A stretch of DNA of 64,000 nt from Crossaster papposus (GCA_037893245.1 JBAIAA010000510.1:868001-932000), one strand, 5' to 3'; shown: positions 20,186-31,379, numbered from the stretch's first letter. Program-made: numbers and translations. The notes: generated by a model from the sequence alone, not told the origin.

Positions 20186-20439
20186 GTTTTTCAGAGAATA
20201 GGCTCTGTCTACGAAGTAAACACAAATGTCACGGGATACGTGCGACCCACTTCTGGCATTTTCACAATGTAACTCAAAGCCCATAGTTAATACACACGAA
20301 TAGAGTTTTCACAAAGTGACGCTATCCGTGTGTATTAGCTATGGGCTTTGCTTTACTTTGTGAAAATGCCAGAAGTGGGTTGTACGTATCCCGTGACATT
20401 TGTGTTTACTTCGTAGACAGAGCCTATTCTCTGAAAAAC
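20186..20439. mobile_element. Long fold-back element, 117-bp arms
   Basis: Arms 20186-20302 and 20323-20439 are reverse complements with few mismatches around a 20-bp centre. Both contain CCAGAAGTGGGT / ACCCACTTCTGG and GTGAAAATG / CATTTTCAC blocks. Transcribed, it would form a long hairpin. Looks like a MITE or fold-back element; no target duplication identified. Confidence 0.9.
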
Positions 20440-20499
20440 TTTGCCTCGCCCCTACCCCACCCAAACCACCACACCCATGAACTGGACATTTAACCTTTG

Positions 20500-20735
20500 G
20501 GGCCCAGTGGTTTATGTTTGTGATTCATGATCAGAGGGTCGGGATTCAAATCCAGCTGCTGGCCATGTGTTGTGTCCTTGGGCATTTCATTTCACCCCAC
20601 TTGCCTCTTTCCACCCATGGGTACAGACATTCACTGGGGAGTAACCTGCGATGTACCAGCATCCCATCCTGGGAGGGGGGAATATTCTCAGTTATTTTAT
20701 GCTAGACAAACCAGAGTTAAACACCGGCCTGATGA
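20500..20735 (+). repeat. tRNA-derived SINE-like element
   Basis: A tRNA-like head (GGCCCAGTGG, GGGATTCAAATCC as B box) is followed by GTGTCCTTGGGCATTTCATT and a CACCCATGGGTACAG block. I recognise this layout from invertebrate tRNA SINEs. Boundaries are approximate. Confidence 0.5.
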
Positions 20736-20969
20736 GCTACATTGGCTCGTGACAGGCTTTAATTATAGAGATTAATAAGACATTACCAACTGACCACTTG
20801 GCCTATGACCAGGTAGTTATCTCACTGACCCCTCCCTCCTAAACTATTCCCCGCCTCTACAACCAGAAACTAAAAAGTAACTTGTTAAATGGTCAAAATA
20901 TTAATGAAGTATACAGAGAGATTATGAAGACGTTTCCTACTGATCACTAATAGTGTATGATCATGTAGT

Positions 20970-21150
20970 CCGGATTACCATTTTGGTGCTCTACCAACTG
21001 AGTAATATAGCCTCGTGTCGGGCTCCCTATATTTATCAATATATTTGTTCATCAGGGGATGCTGGTCAACAGCCGTCAACCCGTAAATGCCACAGGTTCA
21101 AGCTGAGCTCCAGTCAATTTCTGTGTTAAATTCTATATAAAATTTCTTAT
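20970..21150 (-). repeat. Diverged tRNA-like SINE fragments
   Basis: On the - strand ACTCAGTTGGTAGAGCACC (A box) is at about 20990-21010. On the + strand GGTTCAAGCTGAGCTCCAGT, then ATTTCTGTGTT, is at about 21092-21125. The two halves lie in opposite orientation, so this may be a rearranged SINE pair. Confidence 0.4.
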
Positions 21151-21639
21151 TCAATTTGTCTTAGTGGCTTATTTGAAATGTAGAGAAAAACAAGATTAAT
21201 GGCGCTGTCCCATGGCACCGGCTAAGCCCAACGGGCCCATACCGTTTGATTTAAATGACAAGCGGTGAAAATTTCTCCGGCTGCAAAGATTATATTTTTG
21301 TTAAATTTTTCCACCGTGTCCTCAACGTTTCTATTTCGTCTCTATACCGGGTCATTACCGCCTACAACATCCTCGTACCAGCTAGTGTAACCGTGTTGAC
21401 CGTTCCCTCGCCGGGTCCTCACCGGGTGGGTACCGGCCGCTTACCGCCCGGAACGCACCCATACCGTTCGCTAAACGTTCGCTCCGCCTTGAAGACGTCA
21501 CACACCGTATATAAAAGCTGGGCACTCACCCGGCTGGTCACACTTCAGTTCTCGATTTTACAGATGTACGTCCTACTATGGAATTCCATTGCTGCCATTT
21601 ACGCGGCGCATTTGTGGCAGTATTGCTTGGGTCCAAAGC

Positions 21640-21900
21640 CGTTTCTGCCGTCAACGGCGAATAGTCACGTCGTGCCGTCGCATAGTCGCGTGGTGCTGTC
21701 GCATAATCGGGTCGTGCCGTCGCATAATCGCCTCGTGCCGTGGCGTTGTACCGTCTCATAGTTTTGTACTGTCTGTATAGGGTCGTCGGATAGTCGTGTC
21801 GTGCCGTCGCATTGTCGCGTCGTGCCATCGCCCAGTCGCATCATGCCGTCGCATAGTCGCATTGTTGATTTCGGGGTCCTTAGCCGTCAACAAGTAAACA
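21640..21900. repeat. Minisatellite, CGTCGCATAGTCG-type units
   Basis: Irregular repeats of about 20 bp built from GTCGTGCCGTCGCATAGTCG with variants, running to about 21870, with an inverted fragment at about 21910-21955. The ORFs through it are low-complexity artefacts. Confidence 0.75.
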
Positions 21901-22043
21901 AGTAAACGGTCAACAATGCGAATATGCGACGGTACGACGCGACTATGCAACGGCACCGGGTCTATAACGGCCTCGTACCGGCCCACCGTCCTTATACCGT
22001 CTTTATACTGGGTTCTCGCCGAGTGGATACAAGCGGTGGCACA

Positions 22044-22079
22044 CGGCGAAAGTTTTGGGCATTCCCAAAACTTTCGCCG
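22044..22079. repeat. Perfect 16-bp palindrome with 4-nt loop
   Basis: Arms 22044-22059 (CGGCGAAAGTTTTGGG) and 22064-22079 are exact reverse complements around CATT. It would form a very stable hairpin in DNA or RNA. Function unknown. Confidence 0.85.
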
Positions 22080-22349
22080 GGTCTTGCTGGCCACTAACGG
22101 GCCCCCAACGTGTTCACAGATCGCGCAACACCCTGCCGTGTGCCCTCACTGTGTTCCAATGTCCGCACGAAATGTACCACATGGTGTAAGGCTGTTGCGG
22201 CTACCTGGGTACCCGCCTGCGAAGGCCAAGAACCGGTTCCATTTTATCGGGTCGGGTACCCGTAAACGAATTTATACATTTTGACGCAACGTCCGAGTAA
22301 AAAACACAAGTACATGCATTCAAATATCACTAACAGAAGATTTACAAAG

Positions 22350-22745
22350 TTCCGAGTGAATTACCGACGATTCCAAAACTTCATCCTGCGGTTTATATTT
22401 TGGTTTTTCGTTTCATTTAGACTATCTTTGATGCGTCTCCAGAAGCGCGAAAGTGACGAAACACGATAGTATCAACCCAATGTTTGTGTTTGTAATAAAG
22501 CTTCTTGTAGCCACTAGTCAGGAAATCATCCTCTCTGATGCGCCGTATCAGTTTAAAGTGAATTACCGATCATTCCAGAACATCAATTTGGTTTTTTTTA
22601 GTTCGAGTTTAGTTTTGTTTTTGATGCGTCTCCAGAAGGAAGAAAGTTGACCCATTGTGTGTGTTTTTATAAAGTTTCTCGTAGCCAGGAAATGATTTTC
22701 TTTGATGCGCCGCAGATGGCAAAATAAAGTAAACAAACGATTCAA
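22350..22745. repeat. Direct duplication, about 190 bp units
   Basis: Two diverged copies share GTGAATTACCGA, TTTGATGCGTCTCCAGAAG, CTTGTAGCCA/CTCGTAGCCA and TGATGCGCCG in the same order (about 22357-22550 and 22555-22745). Confidence 0.7.
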
Positions 22746-23176
22746 AGTGATTGGCGTTGTAATTGTACTTACACTAACCCTTGCCTGACAGATACAGAAT
22801 TTATTTAAAAGGCGTTGGTCGGTGTATTCCTCGACTGAATTTATATTTATCTCTTAGACCAACCGATGGTCAATAAATTGGGTAAATACTTTTACAAAAG
22901 TTTGCCGTACTGATTTACAAAATGTATTAAGATGTACAAATAAAAAGGTGTTAAAAAACCTGTTTATTTACGAAACACCAGTCCTAAATTTCAATAGGCT
23001 GGGGATGGGAATGTCTTTTTGTGGCATACAACCTATGGAAAAGAGAGATTGTTAGAGGGAAGAACACGATTGGACGTTTCTTTTTTTTATGGGATGTTTT
23101 TTTTATGTTGGTGGGAACAGGAGAAGAACACACAGCCAATAACAGACCGTGCCATATGTAACACTATTGTATCACA

Positions 23177-23212
23177 CTAGCAGGATGCCGCGCTTCGCGC
23201 GGCACCTGCTAG
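23177..23212. repeat. GC-rich hairpin CTAGCAGG...CCTGCTAG
   Basis: Arms complementary apart from one bulged base, with the centre GCCGCGC-TTC-GCGCGGC in AT-rich surroundings. It ends CTAG, which fits the CTRR end of a Helitron with its subterminal hairpin, but the spacing and flanks do not prove that. Confidence 0.6.
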
Positions 23213-23317
23213 CTGGGTGAAATCGTAACTTTTAGATACACCTTGTTGACGTCTTAAAAACATAATGGATTGTATGACAAACAAATCGCGAAACTTAGCG
23301 AGTAGAGTACCAGCCAG

Positions 23318-23425
23318 AAAGTATTTCGAGCGCACAAAATTATTTCGAGCTCACGAACAAATTTTTTAGGAGCGCACGAAGTCATTTCGTGGCTACGAAA
23401 TAAGTTATTTTGAGTGCACGAAAAA
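23318..23425. repeat. Short tandem repeat, ATTTCGAGCGCACGAA-type
   Basis: Five or so imperfect units of about 20-25 bp with ATTTCG and GCACGA cores. No coding potential. Confidence 0.6.
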
Positions 23426-24154
23426 AATTCAAATTATTTCGTAACGGTGATTTTTATTCGTCATATGTCCCTTTAGGGGCTTCGTAGAATACCATTGACT
23501 CTGAATAAAAACATCTTTGTAAAAAATACTCCTGACTTCCGAACTTTTAATACTCAATAGGCAGTCCATCTTCGCTTGCATGCTGCCTGCGTCTCGTGAT
23601 TTTAACAGGAATCGTACGGGAAACAATACGAACCACTTCGGGATTTCTAATTTACATCATCGTGAAAATCATGTTTAAAAAAACGAACAGACCGGCCCTC
23701 TGACAGTGCGCCCTCAACTGACGTAATGCAGTCACGTTTCTAAATTGCATATTCATATACACGATCGACATACAATTTCGCGACATTTTTGCACGATGAA
23801 CGTTAACATTTGCGGGCACGCGCTTGGCAAAGTTTTTACGTATTTTGTACGTGAAAGATCAACCCTAGCAACGAGGCTAGCTCGACAAATACGTGATACT
23901 TTGACATACGTTAAAAGTGGACTTATCACGTTTTTGAATATGTGAAAGATAACTCTATTGTTTACTTTTCACGTTTTTTGTTCCAACAAAAGGTTTTCAC
24001 GTAGTCAACTTTTGCGAATTCGCACCCCGAAAATTTCCTGTGATATAACAAAAATCGTATTTGTGTTTGCTTTTGCGCCGAGTATAAACCGAGTCGCTCC
24101 GAATGAGCTACCCTTATTTACAATCATTGTATTTTTGTTGCCTTTTATATCCAG

Positions 24155-24464
24155 TCCCATCTTCAATTGCCAAGAAACCCACCCCCAACAAGGCTACACA
24201 CTTGCAACAATCACCTTCCTGGAAACCTTGACGCCCAACCTCAACCTCAGGGGTGGCACCCCGGGGCAAGACCAAGCTGGGCCTAGTGGCGGGTTACTAG
24301 CTGGCACTGGTTCAGGCGGGTTGGATCTGGATAAAACCGGTATGGGTAAACCGGTCTCTCAAGGTTTGATGGACGATCGGAATGCCAGGTCCTATGCTTC
24401 ATGGCTTGCCTGGTGGAAGAATACTGTCGACTGCGATGATTACACCAAATATTTATCCACACAG
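24155..24464 (+). CDS. CCDC87-like gene, exon
   Basis: Acceptor TATCCAG at 24151-24154, donor GTAAAA after 24464. One base completes the split codon from 17966, and the exon ends in phase 0. A Gly/Pro-rich low-complexity stretch (GGLLAGTGSGGLDLDKTG) is followed by a conserved-looking Trp-rich segment, SYASWLAWWKNTVDCDDY. This is the longest clear exon. Confidence 0.75.
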
Positions 24465-24569
24465 GTAAAATATACCTTTTCTTTCCTTGTTCTTACAAGA
24501 AATGTAACTATTGATCTTTAAACGTAAGTGGAAAAAATGACCTCATTAACATTCTGGTGAATATTACAG

Positions 24570-24682
24570 GAAACTGATTTTCTGGGAGCAGTTTTTCACA
24601 TGTATGAGAGTGACCATGACAAAGGTGATGCAAATAAATCAGATAAAGATGTCCTCAGCTCTTCCAAAATGGCCAAACAAAG
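24570..24682 (+). CDS. CCDC87-like gene, exon
   Basis: ATTACAG acceptor, GTGAGA donor. Encodes ETDFLGAVFHMYESDHD and a charged linker; ends with two bases of an Arg codon completed by the next exon. Confidence 0.8.
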
Positions 24683-24893
24683 GTGAGAATGGGTGCACGT
24701 CACAGAGAGACGAGTAGCACAATTGAGTCTTATCAACTTATACAATTATTGTTTGGAATTTAATTGTCACATTTCACGAGTCATAAGATACTTGGCATTT
24801 TATATTCTTGTAATATAAGAACGTATTTGCCTGAAGCACAATTCTCCATGCAATCATAACATTGTTGCTTGTCCCAAATAAAACCCACTTCAG

Positions 24894-25009
24894 AGAGCGA
24901 GACGAGAAATTGAAGGAATTAAAGAACCAGAAGACAGATTACCAGTCAGGAATGTGGAACGTCAACTCAGTCTTAATGGGAGGACTCGGCAGGGATCCGG
25001 AGATAGAAG
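24894..25009 (+). CDS. CCDC87-like gene, exon
   Basis: CACTTCAG acceptor, GTAAAT donor. Encodes RDEKLKELKNQKTDYQSGMW and VLMGGLGRDPEIE, ending phase 1. The start and end phases match both neighbours. Confidence 0.8.
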
Positions 25010-25335
25010 GTAAATAGTACAGCTTAGGAAACGTTAATCTTAGGTCTTGCCCTTAAACCCTTTCCTTATGAATATCGAGTTTAGTTGACCATTTTTAGCA
25101 TATTGTTTTAAAAACATGGTAAGGAAAGGGTTAATGCCATACTTGAATAGTATACATTTGTGGAATTTTTTGTGAGATTTTATTATATTTCATACTTTTG
25201 GGTTGTTGTTTTTTCTTCTGATTTCATAATTTTTTGGGTTGGAATTGTTCCTAATTTCACATTTCACACCCTCCAACCCTTTGCAAAATGCCAGTTTTTC
25301 CCCAGATTGTTTTCATTTCTCTAATCTTTGTGTAG

Positions 25336-25370
25336 GCTCCGCCCTACAGATCATCAATTTATCCAAAGAG
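25336..25370 (+). CDS. CCDC87-like gene, short exon
   Basis: TTGTGTAG acceptor. Two bases complete the Gly codon, then SALQIINLSKE up to a GTGACG donor at 25371. The frame stays open to 25420 or so before a stop, so the 3' border is uncertain. Confidence 0.55.
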
Positions 25371-25734
25371 GTGACGGGTTGTCAAATAAACTTGGCAACG
25401 ACGCATGTGGATTGATAACTGGTGTATTAAACGGATGGTATGTGTTGTCAACATGATTGATGAGGACATGAAGTCACATTTACTGACTTGACATAAGGTT
25501 GCTTAACATGACATTATGGCAACTTGACATGACTTGAATTTAATTTTACGTGGCTACATTGTTTCACGTTTAGTTACATGTACATTGTTCGATTTTCTGA
25601 GCTGTTTAAGAAACATATACAAAATAATGACGTTTTGGCTGAATTTTATGTTAAACGTTGCAAAATGACAAGTACGGGGAAATGTGAAATGTCGAACTTG
25701 CTCACGTACGTGTGTAAACGAACAAAATAGTACG

Positions 25735-25816
25735 CGATATGTTGCGCGACTTTTATAACCATTAGTGCCGTAAGGCGCACGACTTTGTCTCATAATGCAA
25801 ACGCGTTCATTGATTT
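25735..25816. repeat. Dispersed repeat, copy 2 (inverted relative to 19.6 kb)
   Basis: The reverse complement matches 19570-19660 (TCAATGAACGC, ACAAAGTCGTGCGC, AAAAGTCGCGCAAC). Confidence 0.6.
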
Positions 25817-26119
25817 ATGATGAGACTAAAAAAACAACTAGGAGAACACGTTTGCCATTTGGTGGAGTCAAAAATGTGGTTCTACAAAATGATGGACTGT
25901 TATTTGTCACGAAATTAAACAAAAACCATGCTATTTAAAGAAGTTGTTATGTGAATCTTTATACTTTACTTTTTTAAAATATTTTCCAATCATATCCATT
26001 TTAGTTGTAGAGCCCAAAACGCCCAATCCAAAGCAATGTGCACTTTTAGGATTTCTCATTTCCCCTTTTTTTCGCTTTAACCTTGTTAACTGTCGGAACA
26101 GAAGAAGAGGAATAACCAG

Positions 26120-26331
26120 CAGAATCGGACGGAGCAGACTCCAGATCGCGTTACTTACTGCGAACTTCATCAAGAAGTTCAGCTAAATCCACTGCCAGCT
26201 CTTTACCCAGGAGTGCAACGTTGAGGGTCCCTGGATCAACGGAAGAAGGAGGAGTAGGAGACAGGAGATCCGTCTCAAGATTGTCATCCAGGGCAACCGT
26301 CAGGAATCTTACCAGTCAGCTGTCTAGCGCC
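26120..26331 (+). CDS. CCDC87-like gene, Ser-rich linker exon
   Basis: One frame is open from about 26115 to a GTAAGC donor at 26332, in phase 0 with the next exon. It encodes a Ser/Arg-rich disordered segment (LLRTSSRSSAKSTASSLP, RSVSRLSSRATVRN). The best pyrimidine tract ends at an AG at 26099-26100, but that start meets an in-frame TAA at 26112. I therefore use the CCAG at 26116-26119, though a small indel is the alternative. Confidence 0.55.
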
Positions 26332-26472
26332 GTAAGCAGTTAGGCATTCTTAAGTTTGATTGATAGATCAGATTGTGCCAGGAGCTTTGAATTTGATAGA
26401 ATAATTTGGCATACAAAATTGGAAGCCAGTTTTTTAGGTGACACCATGTTCGCATGCATGTTGCACACGTTA

Positions 26473-26707
26473 CCAGTTTGCATTCGAGGATGTGTATACA
26501 CGCAAAGTTTTCCGGAATTCAAAATTGATGACGGTTAAACACGTCACAAGCAAGGCCAGAAATATCTGTCAACAACTGGCTCGCAGTGCAACATCAGGGT
26601 ATGCTACCCACAAATGCCGGCCTAAACACGTCTCGGATCAAGGTTTGTAAAAAGCAATCCTGCTTCTGGGCCCGGTCAATGTCAAAATAATGCAGGAGCA
26701 AACTTGT
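26473..26707. mobile_element. MITE family A copy 2 (diverged)
   Basis: Starts TTAC-CAGTTTGCATTCG and shares the interior (GATGTGTATACACGC, AAGCAAGGCCAGAAAT, ATGCCGGCCT, GGTCAATGTCAAAATAAT) with the copies at 31622 and 33407. The right TIR is degraded. Confidence 0.75.
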
Positions 26708-26959
26708 CGAATAATCCTGGAGTAGGTGCGTCAAACTGGGCATGACTGGCGCGAGCCTGGTGTTGCCTCAGAAAATGACTCTTGCCGAATTTAGTGCTAT
26801 AGGCGTTGAACCTTTTTATTTGATGAGTGTTTATAAATCTGTTCTTATGTATTTCGGACTGACATTGCAAAAATAGTGTCTAGAAGCAGAGGAAAATACA
26901 GTTTTCTTTACAATAATATAAAATAAAATGTTTCTACCTAAAAAGTTCAGCAGCATTAA

Positions 26960-27190
26960 CAATCGTTGTGTCAGTCAGGTTGGCACAGTGGTTCTTTTCT
27001 TTCCTTTTTGTAAATGGCATGGGTTAGATTCCTGCCCTGGTCCACACGTGGATTGGGTTTTCAGTTCCTGCTTTATTGTGTGTCTAAGATTTCCTCCCAC
27101 CTCTGAAACTGAACGCTTCTTCATTGAATCTTCTCTCACAGTTTTCTATAGACTTATGCGCTATATAGTGCCGTAGGAATTTTGTGAGAG
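26960..27190 (+). repeat. tRNA-derived SINE-like element
   Basis: GGTTGGCACAGTGG (A box) and GGGTTAGATTCCTGCCC (B-box region) are followed by a tail with CACGTGGATTGGGTTTTCAG and TTCCTCCCACCTCTGAAACT. The element lies between two exons. Boundaries approximate. Confidence 0.55.
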
Positions 27191-27357
27191 ATACTTGTAA
27201 AGATTTAAACAAATAAATTGACTGAGTTTGGCCTTTTAACCTACAGATTACCGTTCCAGTGCTCTGCCAAATGAGCTACCAGCCCTGTGTTGCCGTTTCC
27301 TTAAATGTGTCAATATTTGTGTTTGATTTTTCCTTTGTGTTTTTTTGTTGGAAGCAG

Positions 27358-27505
27358 AAATCTCTCCAGACCTCTGCCATTCCCGAGCCCCTAAGTTCCC
27401 AAGACAGATTAGAAGCAATCTGGAACTCGACAGATGCCCGACAATCTCAAACTGGACATGGCCATAAAATACAGCTCAGATGACCACATGTACAAGCTAG
27501 AAAGT
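27358..27505 (+). CDS. CCDC87-like gene, exon with internal frame change
   Basis: Acceptor GAAGCAG and donor GTAAGT. The first half, in the incoming phase 0, reads AIPEPLSSQDRLEAIWN. The second half must be read in another frame (PDNLKLDMAIKYSSDD...YKLES) to reach the donor in phase 0 for the next exon. The shift lies near 27428-27436 (CTCGACAGATG) and looks like a 1-nt deletion. It is either an assembly error or a real lesion that would inactivate this allele. Confidence 0.75.
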
Positions 27506-27625
27506 GTAAGTACTAAGCCACAAGTGAAAGCAGCTGGCTAAAGAAGCGATTACATAAGATCTGAAGAAACTGGTCATTGGCACAGAAACACGATCACATC
27601 AACGCAAACATGGCCACTGTTTCGT

Positions 27626-28741
27626 TAGGCCCTAAAAAATAAGTCTCCGGTTTCTTTTATGCGCGCGCGTTGCCGTAGCCATGCGCGTCGGCAAAATGAA
27701 AAAGTTGTTTTTTCAATGTAAGACGATGACTCAAAACCGCCAAACTCACTGGTTCGTCTAGATTTCTGCTGCTGCACAATTTGAACGTGTATTTAGATGG
27801 GGTTACCATCGGGTATAGGCTTTATGTGGCCTGTCTGGGCTTCCATATATTTTGTACAGAATAGTCGGGCACCATTTGCAGACGGCGTTGTATTTTCGTG
27901 ATTTTGTGTATAGAAGCCAGACGTGAGTGGAAGCGAAGGTCGTGTATCTGGAACTTGTAACCGCTTTTAATAACTGCAATATGTAAGGGAGCAGACTAAT
28001 ACCAGCATTGCGGCACACATGTGCACGATGTCAAAGTCGCGGTACGGTCTATTTCTGATCGCGATCCCAAAGTATAGCGCAAAGCATGATGGGTAGATAG
28101 CTGTTTTGCAACTAAACCAAGCTTTTCGGCCCGGTATGCCTTCTCGATTTAGGAATTTTGTTGACGACATATTTTCGAGTGGTTCGCCCTTTCTTGCGTA
28201 GCGCAGGGCGCCACCTATTGAAATCAACCAATCCACAATAGACCTTATTGCCAGGATTATTTATTTTAAGTTTGTTTTATGTGGAGTGCAATATAATAAA
28301 TATTACTATAAGGTGAACAAACTGTTGGAAATGGAAAATATTTTATTCTTCACCCCATATAAATTGCATGACATTCGCTTTGCAGTTTCAACTCAACAAG
28401 TTTCCCATTTTGACTTTTGAAATGAAGAGTATACAAGAGACAAATCATACTTTGGCATTTTTATTTATTCTCAACAAACATTAGATTCCACAAAATGTCC
28501 ATGTTATTTTCACTATTAATCCAACATTCTTGCTCTTTTTATATGCCCCCAGTTGTCCAATCATTATACATGTATTACAAAGTGGCTTATTCGTGCATCT
28601 CATAGCAGGGTCACATGTTATGTAGCCCAAACACACCTGTTTGGAAGGGAAAAAAAGGAAAAAAACCAAAAAAAACGCGTCGCCGCACCACTTTTGGGGC
28701 AAGCTCCATACCAGAAACCGGAGACTTTTTTGGGGGGCCTT
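27626..28741. mobile_element. Remnant DNA transposon bounded by TIR-like ends
   Basis: 27626-27654 (TTAGGCCCTAAAAAATAAGT..., then CTCCGGTTTC) and 28713-28741 in reverse complement share AGGCCC, A-rich and AGTCTCCGGTTTCT blocks. The interior has no intact ORF. A THAP-like exon start abuts the right end. Confidence 0.55.
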
Positions 28742-28807
28742 AGGAAAGTGGACACAAATCAAATTGTGACTTTTATGATTACAGTCCACAGCAAAACAGT
28801 TGACCAT
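28736..28807 (-). pseudogene. THAP-type zinc finger, N-terminal fragment
   Basis: From an ATG at 28807 on the - strand: MVNCFAVDCNHKSHNLICVH, then FPK. MV-x-C-x4-C is the start of the C2CH THAP DNA-binding domain. The second Cys/His pair is not found because the frame runs into TIR-like sequence. THAP domains occur in P-element- and Kolobok-type transposases as well as host proteins. Confidence 0.5.
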
Positions 28808-29092
28808 CGCGAGGTAGCATTTATTGACCAATTTACCAAATGATTTACTTCGCTTCAAATGCCCATGCAGTATGGGTGCATCAGTTGCCAAGTGTGTGAC
28901 TTGATCTATCACTAGAGTTACGAAATGCTTCTCACATTGCATAAGACTTAAATTTTAGCCAGTACATTTTAAATTCATTGCCGGTTAAAATCAACATTAG
29001 CCTACAGATACATGTACTAGTAACCTCAAATTAGCCATATATTGAGCCAATCTGTAAAAAAAATTTAAAAAAGCTAATTTTAACTGATTTTG

Positions 29093-30160
29093 GTGGGTAT
29101 GGGTATGGACAACTACCCAAAAAAGGAAGGAAGGTTGGGGATTTTTTTTTTATTAGAGGTCAAAGGTTATTGACCCCTGCCTAAATCACTAAAAATTATA
29201 TTTCAGCAACAAAATATGGTATATAGATGATCTTGGTGGCAAAATGCACAGAATTACAAAAGAAGAATAATTATTGACCCTTGAGACCAAATTCTGACCT
29301 CCGAAAATGAGGTCAAAGGTCAAAAAACTATTTTATTCCTAAAATGTCATATTTGTAACAGGAAAATTTACATATTATATAAAAAGAGGCACAAACAAAT
29401 CAAAGAGGCTGATTTCAACTTACGTGGCGGGTATGGGAGTTATTATTTATTCCAAGAGCAGAGGGGGAGGGGAAAATTTATTTATTTCTTTTTTTTTGTA
29501 AAATGTCATTGACCCTGGAATAAAACACTATAAATTGTATCTCGGGAACTACATATGGTACATGTATGATCTTGGTGTCAAAATGCTCATAATTACACTG
29601 GAAGTAGAAAAAATGTAAATTCTTGTGATGAAGGATAACAAATTGACCGCCACATATGACCTCAAAGGTCATTATTCGGAGCCCCATATTGAATCCACAA
29701 ACAACCACCCCAGACATATACATATAACATAAAACAACATGAATGAGGTCTTTGTTTCAGGAGTGATTACTCATAAAACCTAGTTAGCCTAAATGTACCT
29801 TGACTAGTTACCCCAGTGAAGTGATATGTTCCAAAAGTTTTCTATATTATTAAGGAGAGGAGTTTGGTGCACCTTGCATATGGGTATGGACAACTACAAA
29901 AAAAAAAGAAGGAAGGAGGAATGGGGGTTGGGGTATTTTTTTATTAGAAGTCAAAGGTTATTGACCCCTGCCTAAATCACTAAAAATTATTTTTCAGCAA
30001 CAAAATATGGTATATAGATGATCTTGGTGTCAAAATGCACAGAATTACAAAAGAAGATGACATAAAATAGTTATTGACTCTTGGGACCAAATCCTGACCT
30101 CCAAAAATAAGGTCAAAGGTCAAAAAACTTTTTTTTTTACTAAAATGTCATTATTATCAC
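29093..30160. repeat. Three related repeats of about 280 bp
   Basis: Copies at about 29093-29370, 29400-29660 (most diverged) and 29870-30160 share GATCTTGGTGTCAAAATGC, ATTGACCC and GGTCAAAGGTCA. The first and third are closely similar. A short inverted piece of the same family lies at about 31246-31282 (ACACCAAGATCATCT). Confidence 0.8.
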
Positions 30161-30209
30161 AGGTAATAATCAATCACTGATTGAACTAAAAACAAAAAGA
30201 CCACTGTTG

Positions 30210-30705
30210 CAAGACACAAACCAGTCATCGCGTCGCCAAAACCAGAAAATGTCTAACCCAATTGGCCTGCAGATGTTTGATGTATTTGCCCGTCCACAAA
30301 CTCCAACCACTGACTGTCATCTAGCAGATATAATGTGGCTAGAACTAACCCCCCAGATGCGTGTCTTACACAAAAAGGGGAAAAAAGAGTTAAGAATTAT
30401 GCTCTGAAGAGGCCAGTCAAACAACTACTCTCTGGCGTACCCACTAGATAACGTACAACTACAGATTTATCTCTGCAGACCAGTCACAAAAACAATCCCC
30501 CCCCCCCCCCCCCCCCCATTCCTACTGACTGCAATCTCGCAGCAATAAATGGGGCCAGAACTGACCTTCCAGAAGCATATACAAGTATCACTAAGAAAAA
30601 AACTTAAATTAAGAATTACGCTCTGGGCAGTATAGTTACGCTACCACACGGCATACCAGCGAATCATAAATATACAGATTTATCTCTGCAGACCAGCCAC
30701 AAACA
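30210..30705. repeat. Two-copy tandem repeat with poly-C tract
   Basis: Two diverged units of about 230-270 bp share GACTG-CATCTAGCAG, TTAAGAATTA-GCTCTG and ACAGATTTATCTCTGCAGAC. A poly-C tract of about 25 lies at 30497-30519. Confidence 0.6.
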
Positions 30706-31379
30706 TAAAATCCTATGATACTTCACGCAGCAGAACTGTTTCAGCATCTTCAAAAAATAATGAGAAAACGATGAGAAATAGTTCTGACTTGTGACAAATC
30801 CTATAAACACCCTCCCCTTCCCATGAAGAATGAGTTCTGATTCACTTCAGCTAACTCAAAAATAAACTGATCATTCCTTGAAGTATGCCTGCATATAGCG
30901 GTTTTTCTTTGCTATTTTCTTGCAAAAGCACTTCATCTTCACCTAATGTCTCACAGAAAAGAAACAAATTCCACATAACCCAGCGTTACACGTCCTTCAA
31001 TTTAATGTCCTTCCCATGTGAGCGAGAATCGTTCTAATAATTACAAAAAACGTAAGCCGCATGTATGATTACGCTCCTTCCCAATAAACAAAAAACATGA
31101 TTATAAATGCACATATACTTTACATACACAAACTATTTGGCACTATAATGAACTAATAACCACCCCCTGCTCATTTTTACCTTTAACCTCGTATTTTGGT
31201 GGTGAAGAATCCATTTAATATTTTGTTTGTCGAGTATAGTTCTGTGAATTTTGACACCAAGATCATCTAGGCCTATGTACATAACTATTCGCAAACATAA
31301 ACGTGACGTGATCACTCACTAGCACTGGCGTAAGTCATTTCAAATATTGTTCGCAAAGTTTTGCTCTTATTTTGAGGAC

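Noticed and set aside
21538-22094. Arg/Thr-rich ORFs near 21.5-22.1 kb
   Set aside because: Low-complexity products of the CGTCGCATAGTCG minisatellite, open in several frames on both strands.
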